Notes under the pieces: generated by a model | Databases searched by the model: none | What the model was told of the DNA's origin: nothing | Seen by the model: the letters and a program-made list of their open reading frames with translations, nothing else | Program-made: the position numbers and the translations under genes | Shown here: in pieces, positions 52,727 through 61,848 of the stretch | Position numbering within the stretch: the stretch's first letter is position 1 | Layout of the letters: each line of letters opens with the position of its first letter | Assembly (NCBI GenBank): GCA_944327465.1 | Contig: CALVHH010000005.1 | Location: 1 to 64,000 of the forward strand | From: an uncultured Clostridia bacterium | GTDB lineage: Bacteria; Bacillota; Clostridia; Christensenellales; Borkfalkiaceae | Length of the DNA: 64,000 nt | Direction of reading: 5' to 3'

Positions 52727-52755
52727 AAAGTAAATAAGAAGCAAGGTTTTGTTCT

Positions 52756-53487
52756 ATGTATTGTCATTCGCATGATTATGCTTTCCGTTACTCCGATGCC
52801 GATTTCCGCGATATCGTTCGTCCCGCTTCCTTTCTTGCCGTAATGCAGGAATCCGCATGCCATTCCGCCGACGAACTCGGTTTCGGTTACAATGATTTGC
52901 AACCCAGAAACATCGGCTTTATACTTTCAAATTGGTACGTTGAATTTACCAGACCAATCATGTACAACGAAGTGCTCACCGTGCACACCTGGCCGGTCAA
53001 ACCAAAGCATCTTATAGTAATGCGCGATTTCGAACTTTTTGTCGGCGATGAAAAGGTGGGGGTGGGCACGTCGCGCTGGTGCCTTGTCGACCTCGCGGCA
53101 TTTACCATGCTGCCTTCAAGCGCGGTATTCGGCGATAAAGATATCGTGTACAACGAAAATCGCTCCACGCTGTTCAATAGTTGGAAAATTCCCCGCGCCG
53201 AGGGCGGCAGTTGCGCATACCGCAAGATAGTTTCTTATTCCGATTGCGATCACTACAATCATGCCAACAACACCAAGTATGCCGACCTTCTCATGGACGC
53301 GTTCTCGCTTGACGAGCTCAGGGATAAATGGGTAAAAAGTTTCCGCATTTCGTATATCAGGCAGTGCAAGTGCGGTGAAAAACTTGAATTTTACAAACTT
53401 GCAACGGATGACGGCAGTTATGTAGTCGATTGCGTGTCTGGCGGCGAACTGAGGGCTCAGATGCATGTCGTGTTCGGCGGGCTTTGA
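52756..53487 (+). CDS. Acyl-ACP thioesterase family protein
   Basis: Double hot-dog protein of 243 residues, expected to hydrolyse acyl-ACP and release free fatty acids. The first hot-dog covers about 1-125 (RYSDADFRDIVRPASFLAVMQESACHSADELGFG) and the second contains SYSDCDHYNHANNTKYADLLMD, with the Asn-His pair of the active site typical of this family. AAGG precedes the ATG. It overlaps the following metalloprotease gene by 23 bp. Confidence 0.88.
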   Translation: MYCHSHDYAFRYSDADFRDIVRPASFLAVMQESACHSADELGFGYNDLQPRNIGFILSNWYVEFTRPIMYNEVLTVHTWPVKPKHLIVMRDFELFVGDEKVGVGTSRWCLVDLAAFTMLPSSAVFGDKDIVYNENRSTLFNSWKIPRAEGGSCAYRKIVSYSDCDHYNHANNTKYADLLMDAFSLDELRDKWVKSFRISYIRQCKCGEKLEFYKLATDDGSYVVDCVSGGELRAQMHVVFGGL

Positions 53488-54133
53488 TTATACGGTAAAA
53501 TATTCGCGACGGCGTTCGCTGTGCGTAGGTATTGCCGACGACAACAGTCTGGTCGTGCGCTGCCCCTACGGTACTCCGCGCAGTGAGATAGAGCGCTTTC
53601 TTGAAGCGAAGCGCGGCTGGATAGTTTCAAACATGTCCAAAAATGACGCCGTCATGGCGGAATTTTCTGAAATAGTCGCCTACAAAAAAGTGCTCGTCGG
53701 CGGCGAGGCATATGTGCTGACATTGGGCGGCGCCGATATGATAGCGGATGGCAGGGTGTGCGCAAAGTCGTTCGCCTCGTTAAAGCGGCTGATTGTCGGC
53801 AAATGCGGCGAAGCTTTCTTGTCCGATTTTTCGGTGCTTGCCGCCGAAAAGGGATTTCATTTCTCTTCGGTGGCTTTCAGGTCGTACAGCGGCAGATGGG
53901 GCTGCTGCGACGGGCGCGGCTGCATAACTTTCAACTATAAACTTTTAATGCTGCCGGAAAGGCTCAGGCGTCTTGTTATGCTGCACGAACTTTGTCACAC
54001 CGTCGTGCACGACCACTCGCCCGCCTTTCGCGCGCTGCTTGCAAGCGTCTGTCCTCAGCGGCGCTCCCTTGAACGCGAGCTGAAAAAGTATGCCTTCGTC
54101 GCAAGACTCTATCGTACGTCCAAAAATGCATAA
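53465..54133 (+). CDS. YgjP-like (DUF45) metallopeptidase domain protein
   Basis: The 222-residue zinc-protease-like protein has the helix motif HELCH (His174, Glu175, His178) followed by HDHSPAFRALLASV, and the family segment SYSGRWGCCDGRGCITFNYKLLMLP. The N-terminal half contains SRRRSLCVGIADDNSLVVRCP and a KRGWI motif typical of YgjP/WLM-type proteins. The substrate is unknown. The start overlaps the thioesterase gene by 23 bp, so expression is probably coupled. Confidence 0.85.
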   Translation: MSCSAGFDYTVKYSRRRSLCVGIADDNSLVVRCPYGTPRSEIERFLEAKRGWIVSNMSKNDAVMAEFSEIVAYKKVLVGGEAYVLTLGGADMIADGRVCAKSFASLKRLIVGKCGEAFLSDFSVLAAEKGFHFSSVAFRSYSGRWGCCDGRGCITFNYKLLMLPERLRRLVMLHELCHTVVHDHSPAFRALLASVCPQRRSLERELKKYAFVARLYRTSKNA

Positions 54134-54184
54134 TTATTCATTATAAATTGAATATTTAAATATTTATAAATATTACGGTTGTTT

Positions 54185-54228
54185 GCTGCAATTTTATTCA
54201 TGATCGGCAGTAAAAAGTTTTATTTATG
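54185..54228. promoter_or_regulatory. Candidate ARG boxes upstream of argG
   Basis: The 18 bases 54185-54202, ending TTTTATTCATG, agree at 15 positions with the complement of the B. subtilis ArgR/AhrC consensus as I remember it (CATGAATAAAAATKCAAK). A weaker copy, at 12 of 18, lies at 54211-54228. They sit upstream of the argG -35. Control of the operon by an ArgR-type repressor is therefore likely. Confidence 0.55.
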
Positions 54229-54241
54229 CTCGTTAATTCGC

Positions 54242-54271
54242 TTGACTAACTTCATTTATATATTGTATAAT
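54242..54271 (+). promoter_or_regulatory. Arginine operon promoter
   Basis: TTGACT (54242-54247), 18 bp, TATAAT (54266-54271). The leader to argG is about 50 nt. Confidence 0.75.
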
Positions 54272-54327
54272 TGTTCAGGTTTGGGGTTTTTACGCCCGGA
54301 CAATAAAAAATATACGGGAAAAACATT

Positions 54328-55548
54328 ATGGAAAACAAAATTAAAAAAGTTGTGCTTGCCTATTCGGGCGGTCTCGATACATCGATAATCATACCCTGGC
54401 TCAAAGAAAATTACGACAATTGCGAGGTAATAGCTGTCTCCGGCGACGTCGGGCAGACAACCGAACTCGACGGGCTGGAAGAAAAGGCGCTCAAGACGGG
54501 CGCGTCCAAGCTCTATATCGAAGACCTCAAAAAGGAATTTATCGAAGATTATATCTATCCCACAATGAAGGCGGGCGCCGTCTACGAGAATAAATACCTT
54601 CTCGGCACGTCCTTTGCCCGTCCCATCATAGCCAAGAGAATAGTGGAGATAGCCAAAAAGGAGGGTGCCGACGCAATCTGCCATGGCTGTACAGGCAAGG
54701 GCAACGACCAGGTGCGTTTCGAACTTGCCATCAAGGCTTTTGCTCCCGAAATGCCCATAATAGCTCCCTGGAGGATATGGGACCTTAAGAGCCGCGACGA
54801 GGAGATAGACTACGCCGAAGCTCACAACATCCCCCTGAAGATAAACAGGGAGACGAATTATTCCAAAGACAAGAACCTCTGGCATCTGTCTCACGAAGGT
54901 CTCGACCTCGAAGACCCCGCAAACGAACCCGACTACGACAAGATATGCGAACTTGGCGTGTCCCCCTGGAAGGCGCCCAATAAGCCTTCGTACGTCACGA
55001 TACACTTTGAAAAGGGTATTCCCACCGCTATAGACGGCAAAAAGATAAGCGCGGTAAAGCTCATAGAAAAGCTCAACAAGATAGGCGGTAAAAACGGCGT
55101 CGGGCTTGTGGATATGGTCGAAAACAGACTTGTCGGCATGAAGTCCCGCGGCGTATACGAAACGCCTGGCGGCACTATCCTCTATACCGCTCACGAGCTG
55201 CTCGAGTCCATCTGCCTCGATAAGCAGACCATGCATTTCAAACAGCATGTGGCTATAAAGTACGGCGAGCTCGTCTACGACGGTCTTTGGTTCACCCCCC
55301 TCAGGGAGGCGCTCGACGCTTTCGTAAACAAGACTCAGGAGTGCGTCACCGGCGACGTCAGGCTCAAGATTTATAAGGGCAACGTCATGAACGCGGGTAT
55401 CACCTCGCCCAATTCCCTCTACAGCGAAGATATTGCCACATTCGGCGAAGACCATTGCTACGACCAGAAGGATTCGCAGGGATTCATCAATCTCTTCGGT
55501 CTGCCCATAAAGGTCAAGGCGATGCTCGACGAAAAAAAGCTCAAGTGA
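54328..55548 (+). CDS. argG: Argininosuccinate synthase
   Basis: Joins citrulline and aspartate with ATP to argininosuccinate. The 406-residue enzyme starts [20 protein letters not shown] (PP-loop) and has [13 protein letters not shown] and the citrulline/aspartate-binding segments of the family. A weak GGGAAA precedes the ATG. It is the first gene of the arg operon; argH (the lyase) is not in the window. Next gene after 8 bp. Confidence 0.96.
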   Translation: MENKIKKVVLAYSGGLDTSIIIPWLKENYDNCEVIAVSGDVGQTTELDGLEEKALKTGASKLYIEDLKKEFIEDYIYPTMKAGAVYENKYLLGTSFARPIIAKRIVEIAKKEGADAICHGCTGKGNDQVRFELAIKAFAPEMPIIAPWRIWDLKSRDEEIDYAEAHNIPLKINRETNYSKDKNLWHLSHEGLDLEDPANEPDYDKICELGVSPWKAPNKPSYVTIHFEKGIPTAIDGKKISAVKLIEKLNKIGGKNGVGLVDMVENRLVGMKSRGVYETPGGTILYTAHELLESICLDKQTMHFKQHVAIKYGELVYDGLWFTPLREALDAFVNKTQECVTGDVRLKIYKGNVMNAGITSPNSLYSEDIATFGEDHCYDQKDSQGFINLFGLPIKVKAMLDEKKLK

Positions 55549-55556
55549 TATTTTAA

Positions 55557-56489
55557 ATGTACAATATTTTTATCGACGGAAAGGAGGGCACAACCGGTCT
55601 GCAGATATACGACAGACTGGCTGCCCGCAGCGATATAAATCTCATTACTCTGCCCGAAGAACTTCGCAAGGACAGGGATGCGAGGAGGGAGTGCCTCAAT
55701 AGGGCCGACATAAGTTTTTTATGCCTTCCCGATGCGGCAGCCGTCGAGGCGGTGTCCCTCGTTGAAAACGAGCGTTCGCGCATGATCGACGCATCAACGG
55801 CGCACCGCACTTCGCCCGGCTGGGTATACGGCTTTGCCGAATTGTCCGCAAAAAAGCGCGCCGAAATCGCCGCTGCCGACCGCGTAGCCAACCCCGGATG
55901 TTATGCCACTGGATTTATTTCGCTTGTGGCTCCGCTTGTGGCGGGCGGCATAGCTTCGCCGGAATATCCCTTTGTCTGCCACGCGCTGAGCGGCTATTCC
56001 GGTGCCGGTAAAAAGGGTATAGCGCAGTATCTCAGTCCCGAAAGGGACAGGGAACTCGATTCTCCCAGGCACTATGCGCTGGGGCAGCGGCACAAACACC
56101 TGCCCGAAATGGTCGCCGTGTGCGGTTTAAAGGCTGCGCCTATATTTTCGCCCGTGATCTGCGATTATTATGCCGGCATGTTTGTTGCGGTGCCTATCCA
56201 CGCGTCTCTTTTATCAAAAAAGTACAATTTAAACGATTTGCATAAGTATTTTACACAGTACTATGCGGGACATACATTTATAAAAGTCGTCGAAGACGGC
56301 GCCGTTCCCGATTTTCTTGCCTCAAACAAGATAGTCGGCAGCAACAATTTGGAAATATACGTCACCGGCAACGACGAGCAAATGGTGCTTTTCAGCGTAT
56401 TCGATAATCTCGGCAAGGGCGCCTCTGGCGCCGCCGTGCAGAATATGAACATCATGCTCGGGCTTCCCGAAGATGCCGGGCTGCGTTGA
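55557..56489 (+). CDS. argC: N-acetyl-gamma-glutamyl-phosphate reductase, short type 2 form
   Basis: NADPH-dependent reduction of N-acetylglutamyl phosphate to the semialdehyde. At 310 residues it is the shorter type 2 form rather than the roughly 345-residue type 1 usual in Bacillus. Nucleotide loop IDGKEGTTGLQIYDRL, catalytic Cys in VANPGCYATGFISL, and the His region GQRHKHLPEM are visible. No strong ribosome-binding site; 8 bp after argG. Confidence 0.94.
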   Translation: MYNIFIDGKEGTTGLQIYDRLAARSDINLITLPEELRKDRDARRECLNRADISFLCLPDAAAVEAVSLVENERSRMIDASTAHRTSPGWVYGFAELSAKKRAEIAAADRVANPGCYATGFISLVAPLVAGGIASPEYPFVCHALSGYSGAGKKGIAQYLSPERDRELDSPRHYALGQRHKHLPEMVAVCGLKAAPIFSPVICDYYAGMFVAVPIHASLLSKKYNLNDLHKYFTQYYAGHTFIKVVEDGAVPDFLASNKIVGSNNLEIYVTGNDEQMVLFSVFDNLGKGASGAAVQNMNIMLGLPEDAGLR

Positions 56490-56509
56490 TTTTTATCGGA
56501 TTTTAGCAT

Positions 56510-57727
56510 ATGCAAATAAAAGAAATTTCCGGCGGCGTATGTGCTCCCGCAGGCTTCAGCGCCAACGGCGTGCACTGCGGCATACGCAAGAATAAAATTA
56601 AAAAGGATTTTGCGCTGATAGTCAGTTCGGTCAGGGCTGCGGCGGCAGGAGTGTACACGTCCAATCTCGTCAAGGGAGCGCCCGTCGTCGTCACCAAGGC
56701 TCACCTCGCCGATGGTCATGCCCGGGCGATAGTCGTCAACAGCGGCAACGCCAATACCTGCAATTCCGACGGCATCGAAGTAGCCGAGGCGATGTGTGCA
56801 ATGGTCGAGCGGGTCAGCGGCATACCCTCAGCCGACGTTGCGGTCGCGTCTACGGGCGTCATAGGTCAGAAGCTCGATATCTCGCCCATGCTTGCCCACA
56901 TCGATGAGCTGTATTCGGGGCTGGGCGACAACAGCTTAGCCGCCGCCGAAGCGATAATGACTACGGATACCGTCAGCAAGCAGGTTGCCGTTGAATTTGA
57001 GCTGGGCGGAAAGAAGTGCCGCATCGGCGGCATTGCAAAGGGAGTAGGCATGGTCTGTCCCAATATGGCGACCAACCTCATCTTTCTGACTTCCGATGTA
57101 GCCATCTCGCCGCAGATGCTGCAAAAGTCGCTTTCCTCCGACGTAAAGAGCTCGTTCAACATGGTCTCGGTCGATGGCGACCAGTCTACAAACGATACCT
57201 GCTGTATCCTTGCAAACGGGCTTGCCGGCAACGACGAAATAGTCGCCCCTTCCGCGGAGCTCAATAAATTCCGTAAGGCGCTCAATTACTGCACCGTAAA
57301 ACTTTCAAAAATGCTTGCAAAGGACGGCGAGGGCGCCACAAAGCTCATCGAATGCCGCGTCGTCGGCGCAAAGAGCCTTGCCTCGGCAAGAACGGTGTGC
57401 AAAAGCATAATCAAATCTTCACTCGTCAAGGCGGCAATGTTCGGCGCCGATGCCAATTGGGGTAGAGTGCTGTGCGCCATAGGCTATTCGGGCGCGGCGG
57501 TAGACGTGCACAGGATAGACGTATCGTTCATATCGCACGGCGGCGAGGTGAAGGTGTGTCGGGACGGTTACGGGCTCGATTTTTCCGAAGAGCTCGCCAA
57601 AAAAGTGCTCTCGGAGGACGAGGTCACCATATACGTCGATTTAAAGTCCGGCTCGCACAAGGCGGCGGCGTGGGGCTGCGATTTGACGTATGATTACGTT
57701 AAAATTAACGGGGACTACAGAACTTAA
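56510..57727 (+). CDS. argJ: Bifunctional ornithine acetyltransferase / N-acetylglutamate synthase
   Basis: Recycles the acetyl group from acetylornithine to glutamate, making the pathway cyclic. The 405-residue precursor has the self-cleavage motif KGVGMVCPNMATN (cut between Ala and Thr), NSGNANTCNSDG, and DGDQSTNDTC. Presence of argJ explains why no argA/argE is seen. It lies 20 bp after argC and 15 bp before argB. Confidence 0.96.
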   Translation: MQIKEISGGVCAPAGFSANGVHCGIRKNKIKKDFALIVSSVRAAAAGVYTSNLVKGAPVVVTKAHLADGHARAIVVNSGNANTCNSDGIEVAEAMCAMVERVSGIPSADVAVASTGVIGQKLDISPMLAHIDELYSGLGDNSLAAAEAIMTTDTVSKQVAVEFELGGKKCRIGGIAKGVGMVCPNMATNLIFLTSDVAISPQMLQKSLSSDVKSSFNMVSVDGDQSTNDTCCILANGLAGNDEIVAPSAELNKFRKALNYCTVKLSKMLAKDGEGATKLIECRVVGAKSLASARTVCKSIIKSSLVKAAMFGADANWGRVLCAIGYSGAAVDVHRIDVSFISHGGEVKVCRDGYGLDFSEELAKKVLSEDEVTIYVDLKSGSHKAAAWGCDLTYDYVKINGDYRT

Positions 57728-57742
57728 TTGCAGGTTTTGTCA

Positions 57743-58588
57743 ATGAATAAACAGGAACAGGCAGCTTTTCTGATAGAGGCTATGCCCTATATCAAAAAGT
57801 ACTTCAACAAAATACTTGTCGTAAAGTACGGCGGAAACGCGATGATAGATGACGAGCTCAAGTCGTCCGTCATGCGCGATCTCGTCGTTTTGAATGCTCT
57901 CGGCATAAAGGTCGTGCTTGTCCACGGCGGCGGGCCCGAAATTTCTGAGACAATAAAGCAGATGGGCAAGGAGAGCAGGTTCATAAACGGGCTGCGCTAT
58001 ACCGACGGCGAGACTGCCGAAGTGGTGCGCATGGTGCTTGCGGGAAAGACCAATAAAACTTTAACCGACCTCATCTGCCGCAACGGCGGAAAGGCCGTGG
58101 GCATCTGCGGTCAGGACGGGCACTTGTTGAAGTGCTCCAAGCAGAATGAAGAGCTTGGGTTTGTCGGCAGGATAGAGCAGGTGAACACTCAGATAATAGT
58201 CGACCTTCTCGGGCTCGGCTATGTTCCCGTCGTTGCAACCGTAGGCTATGACGACGAGGGAAATATCTATAACATAAATGCAGATACTGCCGCCGCATCT
58301 ATAGCCGGCGCGCTCAATGCCGAAAGTCTCATTCTCATGACAGATATCAGGGGGCTCCTTGAAGACAAGGACGACCCCGACAGTCTTATTAAAAAAGTTT
58401 ATGTATCCGATATCCCCGCTCTCGTAAAGCAGGGCATAATCTCCGGCGGCATGATACCCAAAATAGAGTGCTGCAAAGATGCCATCCGTCGCGGCGTTAA
58501 AAAAGCCGTTATTATAGACGGAAGGGTCAGCCATTCCATTTTAATAGAATTATTGTCCGATGAAGGCAGCGGCACAATGTTCGTTTGA
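57743..58588 (+). CDS. argB: Acetylglutamate kinase
   Basis: Phosphorylates N-acetylglutamate. The 281-residue amino-acid kinase has VVKYGGNAMID, VLVHGGGPEIS, GLRYTDGETAEVV and INADTAAASIAGAL. The ATG at 57743 is preferred over the upstream TTG at 57728. It is often the arginine-inhibited control point; whether this one is feedback-sensitive cannot be judged with certainty from sequence. A hairpin with T-run follows at 58592. Confidence 0.96.
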   Translation: MNKQEQAAFLIEAMPYIKKYFNKILVVKYGGNAMIDDELKSSVMRDLVVLNALGIKVVLVHGGGPEISETIKQMGKESRFINGLRYTDGETAEVVRMVLAGKTNKTLTDLICRNGGKAVGICGQDGHLLKCSKQNEELGFVGRIEQVNTQIIVDLLGLGYVPVVATVGYDDEGNIYNINADTAAASIAGALNAESLILMTDIRGLLEDKDDPDSLIKKVYVSDIPALVKQGIISGGMIPKIECCKDAIRRGVKKAVIIDGRVSHSILIELLSDEGSGTMFV

Positions 58589-58591
58589 TGC

Positions 58592-58626
58592 GACTGATTT
58601 ATATTTTTAAATCAGTCTTTCTTTTA
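58592..58626 (+). terminator. Hairpin terminator or attenuator between argB and argD
   Basis: GACTGATTT (58592-58600) pairs with AAATCAGTC (58609-58617), followed by TTTCTTTT. It lies within the operon, so partial termination could lower expression of argD to carB, or argD may have its own start downstream. Confidence 0.65.
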
Positions 58627-58666
58627 AATTGCAAGCTTATCAGGTTGTTCTGAACAGGTTTTATAT

Positions 58667-59827
58667 ATGGATAAACAGCAAATTTTTAACGATGACGGGG
58701 CGTATATCGCGCCCACATACGCCCGTTTCAAAGTGGCTTTCGTCCGCGGCGAGGGCAGCAGGCTGTACGATACCGACGGCAAAGAGTATATAGACTGCGC
58801 CACGGGCATAGGTGTCAACATTTTCGGCGTCTGCGACGAAGAGTGGAAACAGGCGGTCATCCGCCAGCTCGGCATGATACAGCATACTTCAAATCTGTAC
58901 TATTCGCTCCCCCAGACAGAGCTTGCCAGGCTGCTCTGCACAAAGACGGGCGCGGATAAGGTGTTTTTCTCCAACAGCGGGGCTGAAGCCAACGAGTGCG
59001 CAATAAAGGCGGCAAGAAAGTACGGCAATACAAAGTACGGCAGAAACGAGATAATAACATTAAAAAATTCATTTCACGGCAGAACCATGGCGACGCTCAC
59101 CGCCACCGGGCAGGATGAGTTCCATAAATATTTCTATCCGTTTTTGGAAGGCTTCAGGTATGCCGAGCCGGACATGAACGGCGTCCTTAGTTGCTATACC
59201 GATAAGACTTGTGCGGTCATGATAGAGTGCATACAGGGCGAAAGCGGCGTGCACGTTCTTGACGCGGAGTTTTTGAAGGAGCTTGAAAAATTCTGCAAGG
59301 AGCGCGATATACTGCTCATCTGCGACGAGGTGCAGTGCGGCAACGGCAGAACGGGCAGGATGTACGCGTACGAGCATGCCGGCATCCGACCCGATATAGT
59401 TACTACGGCAAAGGGTCTTGGCGGCGGACTGCCGATAGGCGCCTGTCTGCTGTTCGGTAAGTGCGCCGGTATATTCGGCAGCGGCGACCACGGCTCTACG
59501 TTCGGCGGCAACCCCGTCGCCTGTGCGGGCGCGGTCAGCATAGTCGAACGTCTCACCAACGAACTGTTTTTGGAGGTGCAGGGCAAGGGGGCATACCTCA
59601 AAACTCATCTGTCACGTATAAAAAACGTCGAGGAGGTTACGGGTCTCGGGCTGATGATAGGTTTAAAAACTTCCGCTCCCGCGCGCGATGTGGCAAGCGC
59701 CTGCCTTGAAAAGGGGCTTATAGTTCTCACCGCGCATGACAGGGTGCGGCTGCTGCCTCCGCTTAATATAACCAAAGCCGAAATGGAGCAGGCAATAAAA
59801 ATATTGAAAGAGGTATTAGAAAAATGA
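58667..59827 (+). CDS. argD: Acetylornithine aminotransferase
   Basis: PLP enzyme that transfers an amino group from glutamate to N-acetylglutamate semialdehyde. The 386-residue class III aminotransferase has FSNSGAEANECAIKAARK, SFHGRTMATLTATGQ, DEVQCGNGRTG and the PLP-lysine segment TTAKGLGGGLPIGA. It overlaps argF by 4 bp. Confidence 0.96.
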   Translation: MDKQQIFNDDGAYIAPTYARFKVAFVRGEGSRLYDTDGKEYIDCATGIGVNIFGVCDEEWKQAVIRQLGMIQHTSNLYYSLPQTELARLLCTKTGADKVFFSNSGAEANECAIKAARKYGNTKYGRNEIITLKNSFHGRTMATLTATGQDEFHKYFYPFLEGFRYAEPDMNGVLSCYTDKTCAVMIECIQGESGVHVLDAEFLKELEKFCKERDILLICDEVQCGNGRTGRMYAYEHAGIRPDIVTTAKGLGGGLPIGACLLFGKCAGIFGSGDHGSTFGGNPVACAGAVSIVERLTNELFLEVQGKGAYLKTHLSRIKNVEEVTGLGLMIGLKTSAPARDVASACLEKGLIVLTAHDRVRLLPPLNITKAEMEQAIKILKEVLEK

Positions 59828-60726
59828 AACATCTATTAAAATTGCAGGATCTTACCCGCGAGGACATATTATCCATACTCAATCTCGCCGATCAACTCAA
59901 ATTTGAAAGGATAAACGGCGTTCAGAAGGACTATTTAAAGGGCAAAAAACTTGGTCTCATATTTCAGAAGGCTTCCACCCGTACGAGGGTTTCGTTCGAA
60001 GTGGGCATCTATGAGCTGGGCGGCTACGGACTCTTCCTTTCAAGCAACGATTTGCAGATAGGCCGCGGCGAGCCCGTGCAGGACACCGCAAGGGTGCTTT
60101 CGCGCTACCTCGACGGCATAATGATAAGGACGTTTGAGCAAAAAGAGGTGGAAGACCTTGCAAAATACGGCTCCATCCCCGTCATCAACGGACTTACCGA
60201 CTATGCTCACCCCTGCCAGGTGCTTGCCGATTTGATGACTATACGCGAATACAAGGGGTCGTTCAAGGGTTTGAAGATGGCTTTCGTCGGCGACGGAAAC
60301 AATATGGCAAACAGCCTCACCGTAGGTGCCGTCAAGACGGGCATGTCATTTGCCATAGCCTGTCCCAAGGGCTATGAGCCCGATGCCGAAATAATGAAGT
60401 GGGCAAAGGCAAACGGGCAGTTCACTGTCACCGAAAGCGTTGAAGAGGCGGTAAAGGATGCCGACGTCGTCTACACCGACGTTTGGGCGTCCATGGGTCA
60501 GGAGAGCGAAAGGCAGAAGAGGGCTCAGGCGTTTTCGGGTTACCAGGTCAACGCCGAATGTATGAAGTTTGCCAAGCCCGACGCTATGGTCATGCACTGC
60601 CTGCCTGCGCATCGCGGCGAGGAGATAACCGAAGAAGTATTCGAAGCGCACGCAAAGGAAATCTTCGACGAGGCAGAAAACAGGCTGCACGCACAAAAAG
60701 CGGTCATGGTCAAACTTTTAAAGTGA
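59824..60726 (+). CDS. argF: Ornithine carbamoyltransferase
   Basis: Makes citrulline from ornithine and the carbamoyl phosphate supplied by CarAB. The 300-residue protein has the carbamoyl-phosphate site STRTR, HPCQVLADLMTI, and the ornithine-specific MHCLPAHRGEEI. The ATG overlaps the argD stop (ATGA). A 48-bp gap separates it from carA. Confidence 0.96.
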   Translation: MKHLLKLQDLTREDILSILNLADQLKFERINGVQKDYLKGKKLGLIFQKASTRTRVSFEVGIYELGGYGLFLSSNDLQIGRGEPVQDTARVLSRYLDGIMIRTFEQKEVEDLAKYGSIPVINGLTDYAHPCQVLADLMTIREYKGSFKGLKMAFVGDGNNMANSLTVGAVKTGMSFAIACPKGYEPDAEIMKWAKANGQFTVTESVEEAVKDADVVYTDVWASMGQESERQKRAQAFSGYQVNAECMKFAKPDAMVMHCLPAHRGEEITEEVFEAHAKEIFDEAENRLHAQKAVMVKLLK

Positions 60727-60774
60727 GCCGCAGCAAAACAGTAGTAAATAATATACGATACAAGGAATTTATAA

Positions 60775-61848
60775 ATGGAAAACGGCAAAGTTTATTTAAC
60801 GCTGCAAAACGGTAAACAATTTGTCGGTACGCGTTTCGGCGCATCCGGCGACGTCATCGGCGAGCTTGTCTTTACCACGGGTATGACTGGTTACGTAGAA
60901 ACGCTGACCGACCCCAGCTATTACGGGCAGATAGTCACCCAAACCTTCCCGCTCATAGGCAACTACGGCATAACTCCCGATTTCGAGAGTAAAAAGCCGT
61001 GGGTGTCGGCGTATATCGTCAGGGAAAAGTGCGACGAGCCCTCTAATTTCAGGTGCGAGGAAAAGCTCGATAAATATTTAAAGGACAACGGAATCGTCGG
61101 TGTATACGGCGTAGACACTCGCGAACTGACAAAGATAGTCAGGGAATCGGGCGTCATGAATGCGGCTATAACTTCCCGCCCCGTCACCGATTTTTCTGCA
61201 ATCAAGTCTTATGTGATAAGCGACGCCGTTATGAGCGTAACTTGCAAAGAAGTCGAATATTACGGCGACCCCTCCGGTCTGAAAGTAGTAGTTTGGGATT
61301 TCGGCGCCAAGGATAACATCGTGCGCGAACTCGTCAAGCGCGGCTGCTACTGCATAAAAGTGCCCGCAGGCTACACAGCCGAAGAAATTCTTGCGCTGCA
61401 GCCCCGCGGGCTCATGTTGTGCAACGGTCCCGGCGACCCCGCCGAAAATGTCGGGATAATAGAAAATCTTAAAAAACTTGCCGGCAAGCTGCCCATCTTC
61501 GGCATATGCCTCGGGCACCAGCTGTTTGCGCTCGCCATGGGCGGCAAGACCAAAAAGATGAAGTACGGTCACCGCGGAGCCAATCAGCCCGTCAAGTGCC
61601 TTGCCACTGGCAGGGTGTATATCTCCAGCCAGAACCATGGCTACGAGGTAATATCCTCCGGGCTCGAAGGCGTGGGTCAGCTCAGCTACATCAACGCCAA
61701 CGACAACACCTGCGAAGGCTTCGATTATCCCCAGCTCAACGCCTATACCGTTCAGTTCCATCCCGAAGCATGCGGCGGACCGCAGGATGCTTCGTTCCTC
61801 TTCGACAAATTCATAAAAAATATGACGGAGGGAAAGTATAATGCCTAA
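60775..61848 (+). CDS. carA: Carbamoyl-phosphate synthase small subunit
   Basis: Glutaminase subunit that feeds ammonia to CarB. The 357-residue protein has an N-terminal CPSase domain ([18 protein letters not shown]) and a class I glutamine amidotransferase with GPGDP, the nucleophile in [15 protein letters not shown] and the His/Glu in [12 protein letters not shown]. It overlaps carB by 8 bp. Location in the arg operon suggests an arginine-dedicated or shared enzyme. Confidence 0.96.
   Translation: MENGKVYLTLQNGKQFVGTRFGASGDVIGELVFTTGMTGYVETLTDPSYYGQIVTQTFPLIGNYGITPDFESKKPWVSAYIVREKCDEPSNFRCEEKLDKYLKDNGIVGVYGVDTRELTKIVRESGVMNAAITSRPVTDFSAIKSYVISDAVMSVTCKEVEYYGDPSGLKVVVWDFGAKDNIVRELVKRGCYCIKVPAGYTAEEILALQPRGLMLCNGPGDPAENVGIIENLKKLAGKLPIFGICLGHQLFALAMGGKTKKMKYGHRGANQPVKCLATGRVYISSQNHGYEVISSGLEGVGQLSYINANDNTCEGFDYPQLNAYTVQFHPEACGGPQDASFLFDKFIKNMTEGKYNA

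Noticed and set aside
54179..54388. 69-residue ORF upstream of argG
   Set aside because: It covers the ARG boxes and arg promoter and runs into argG in another frame.
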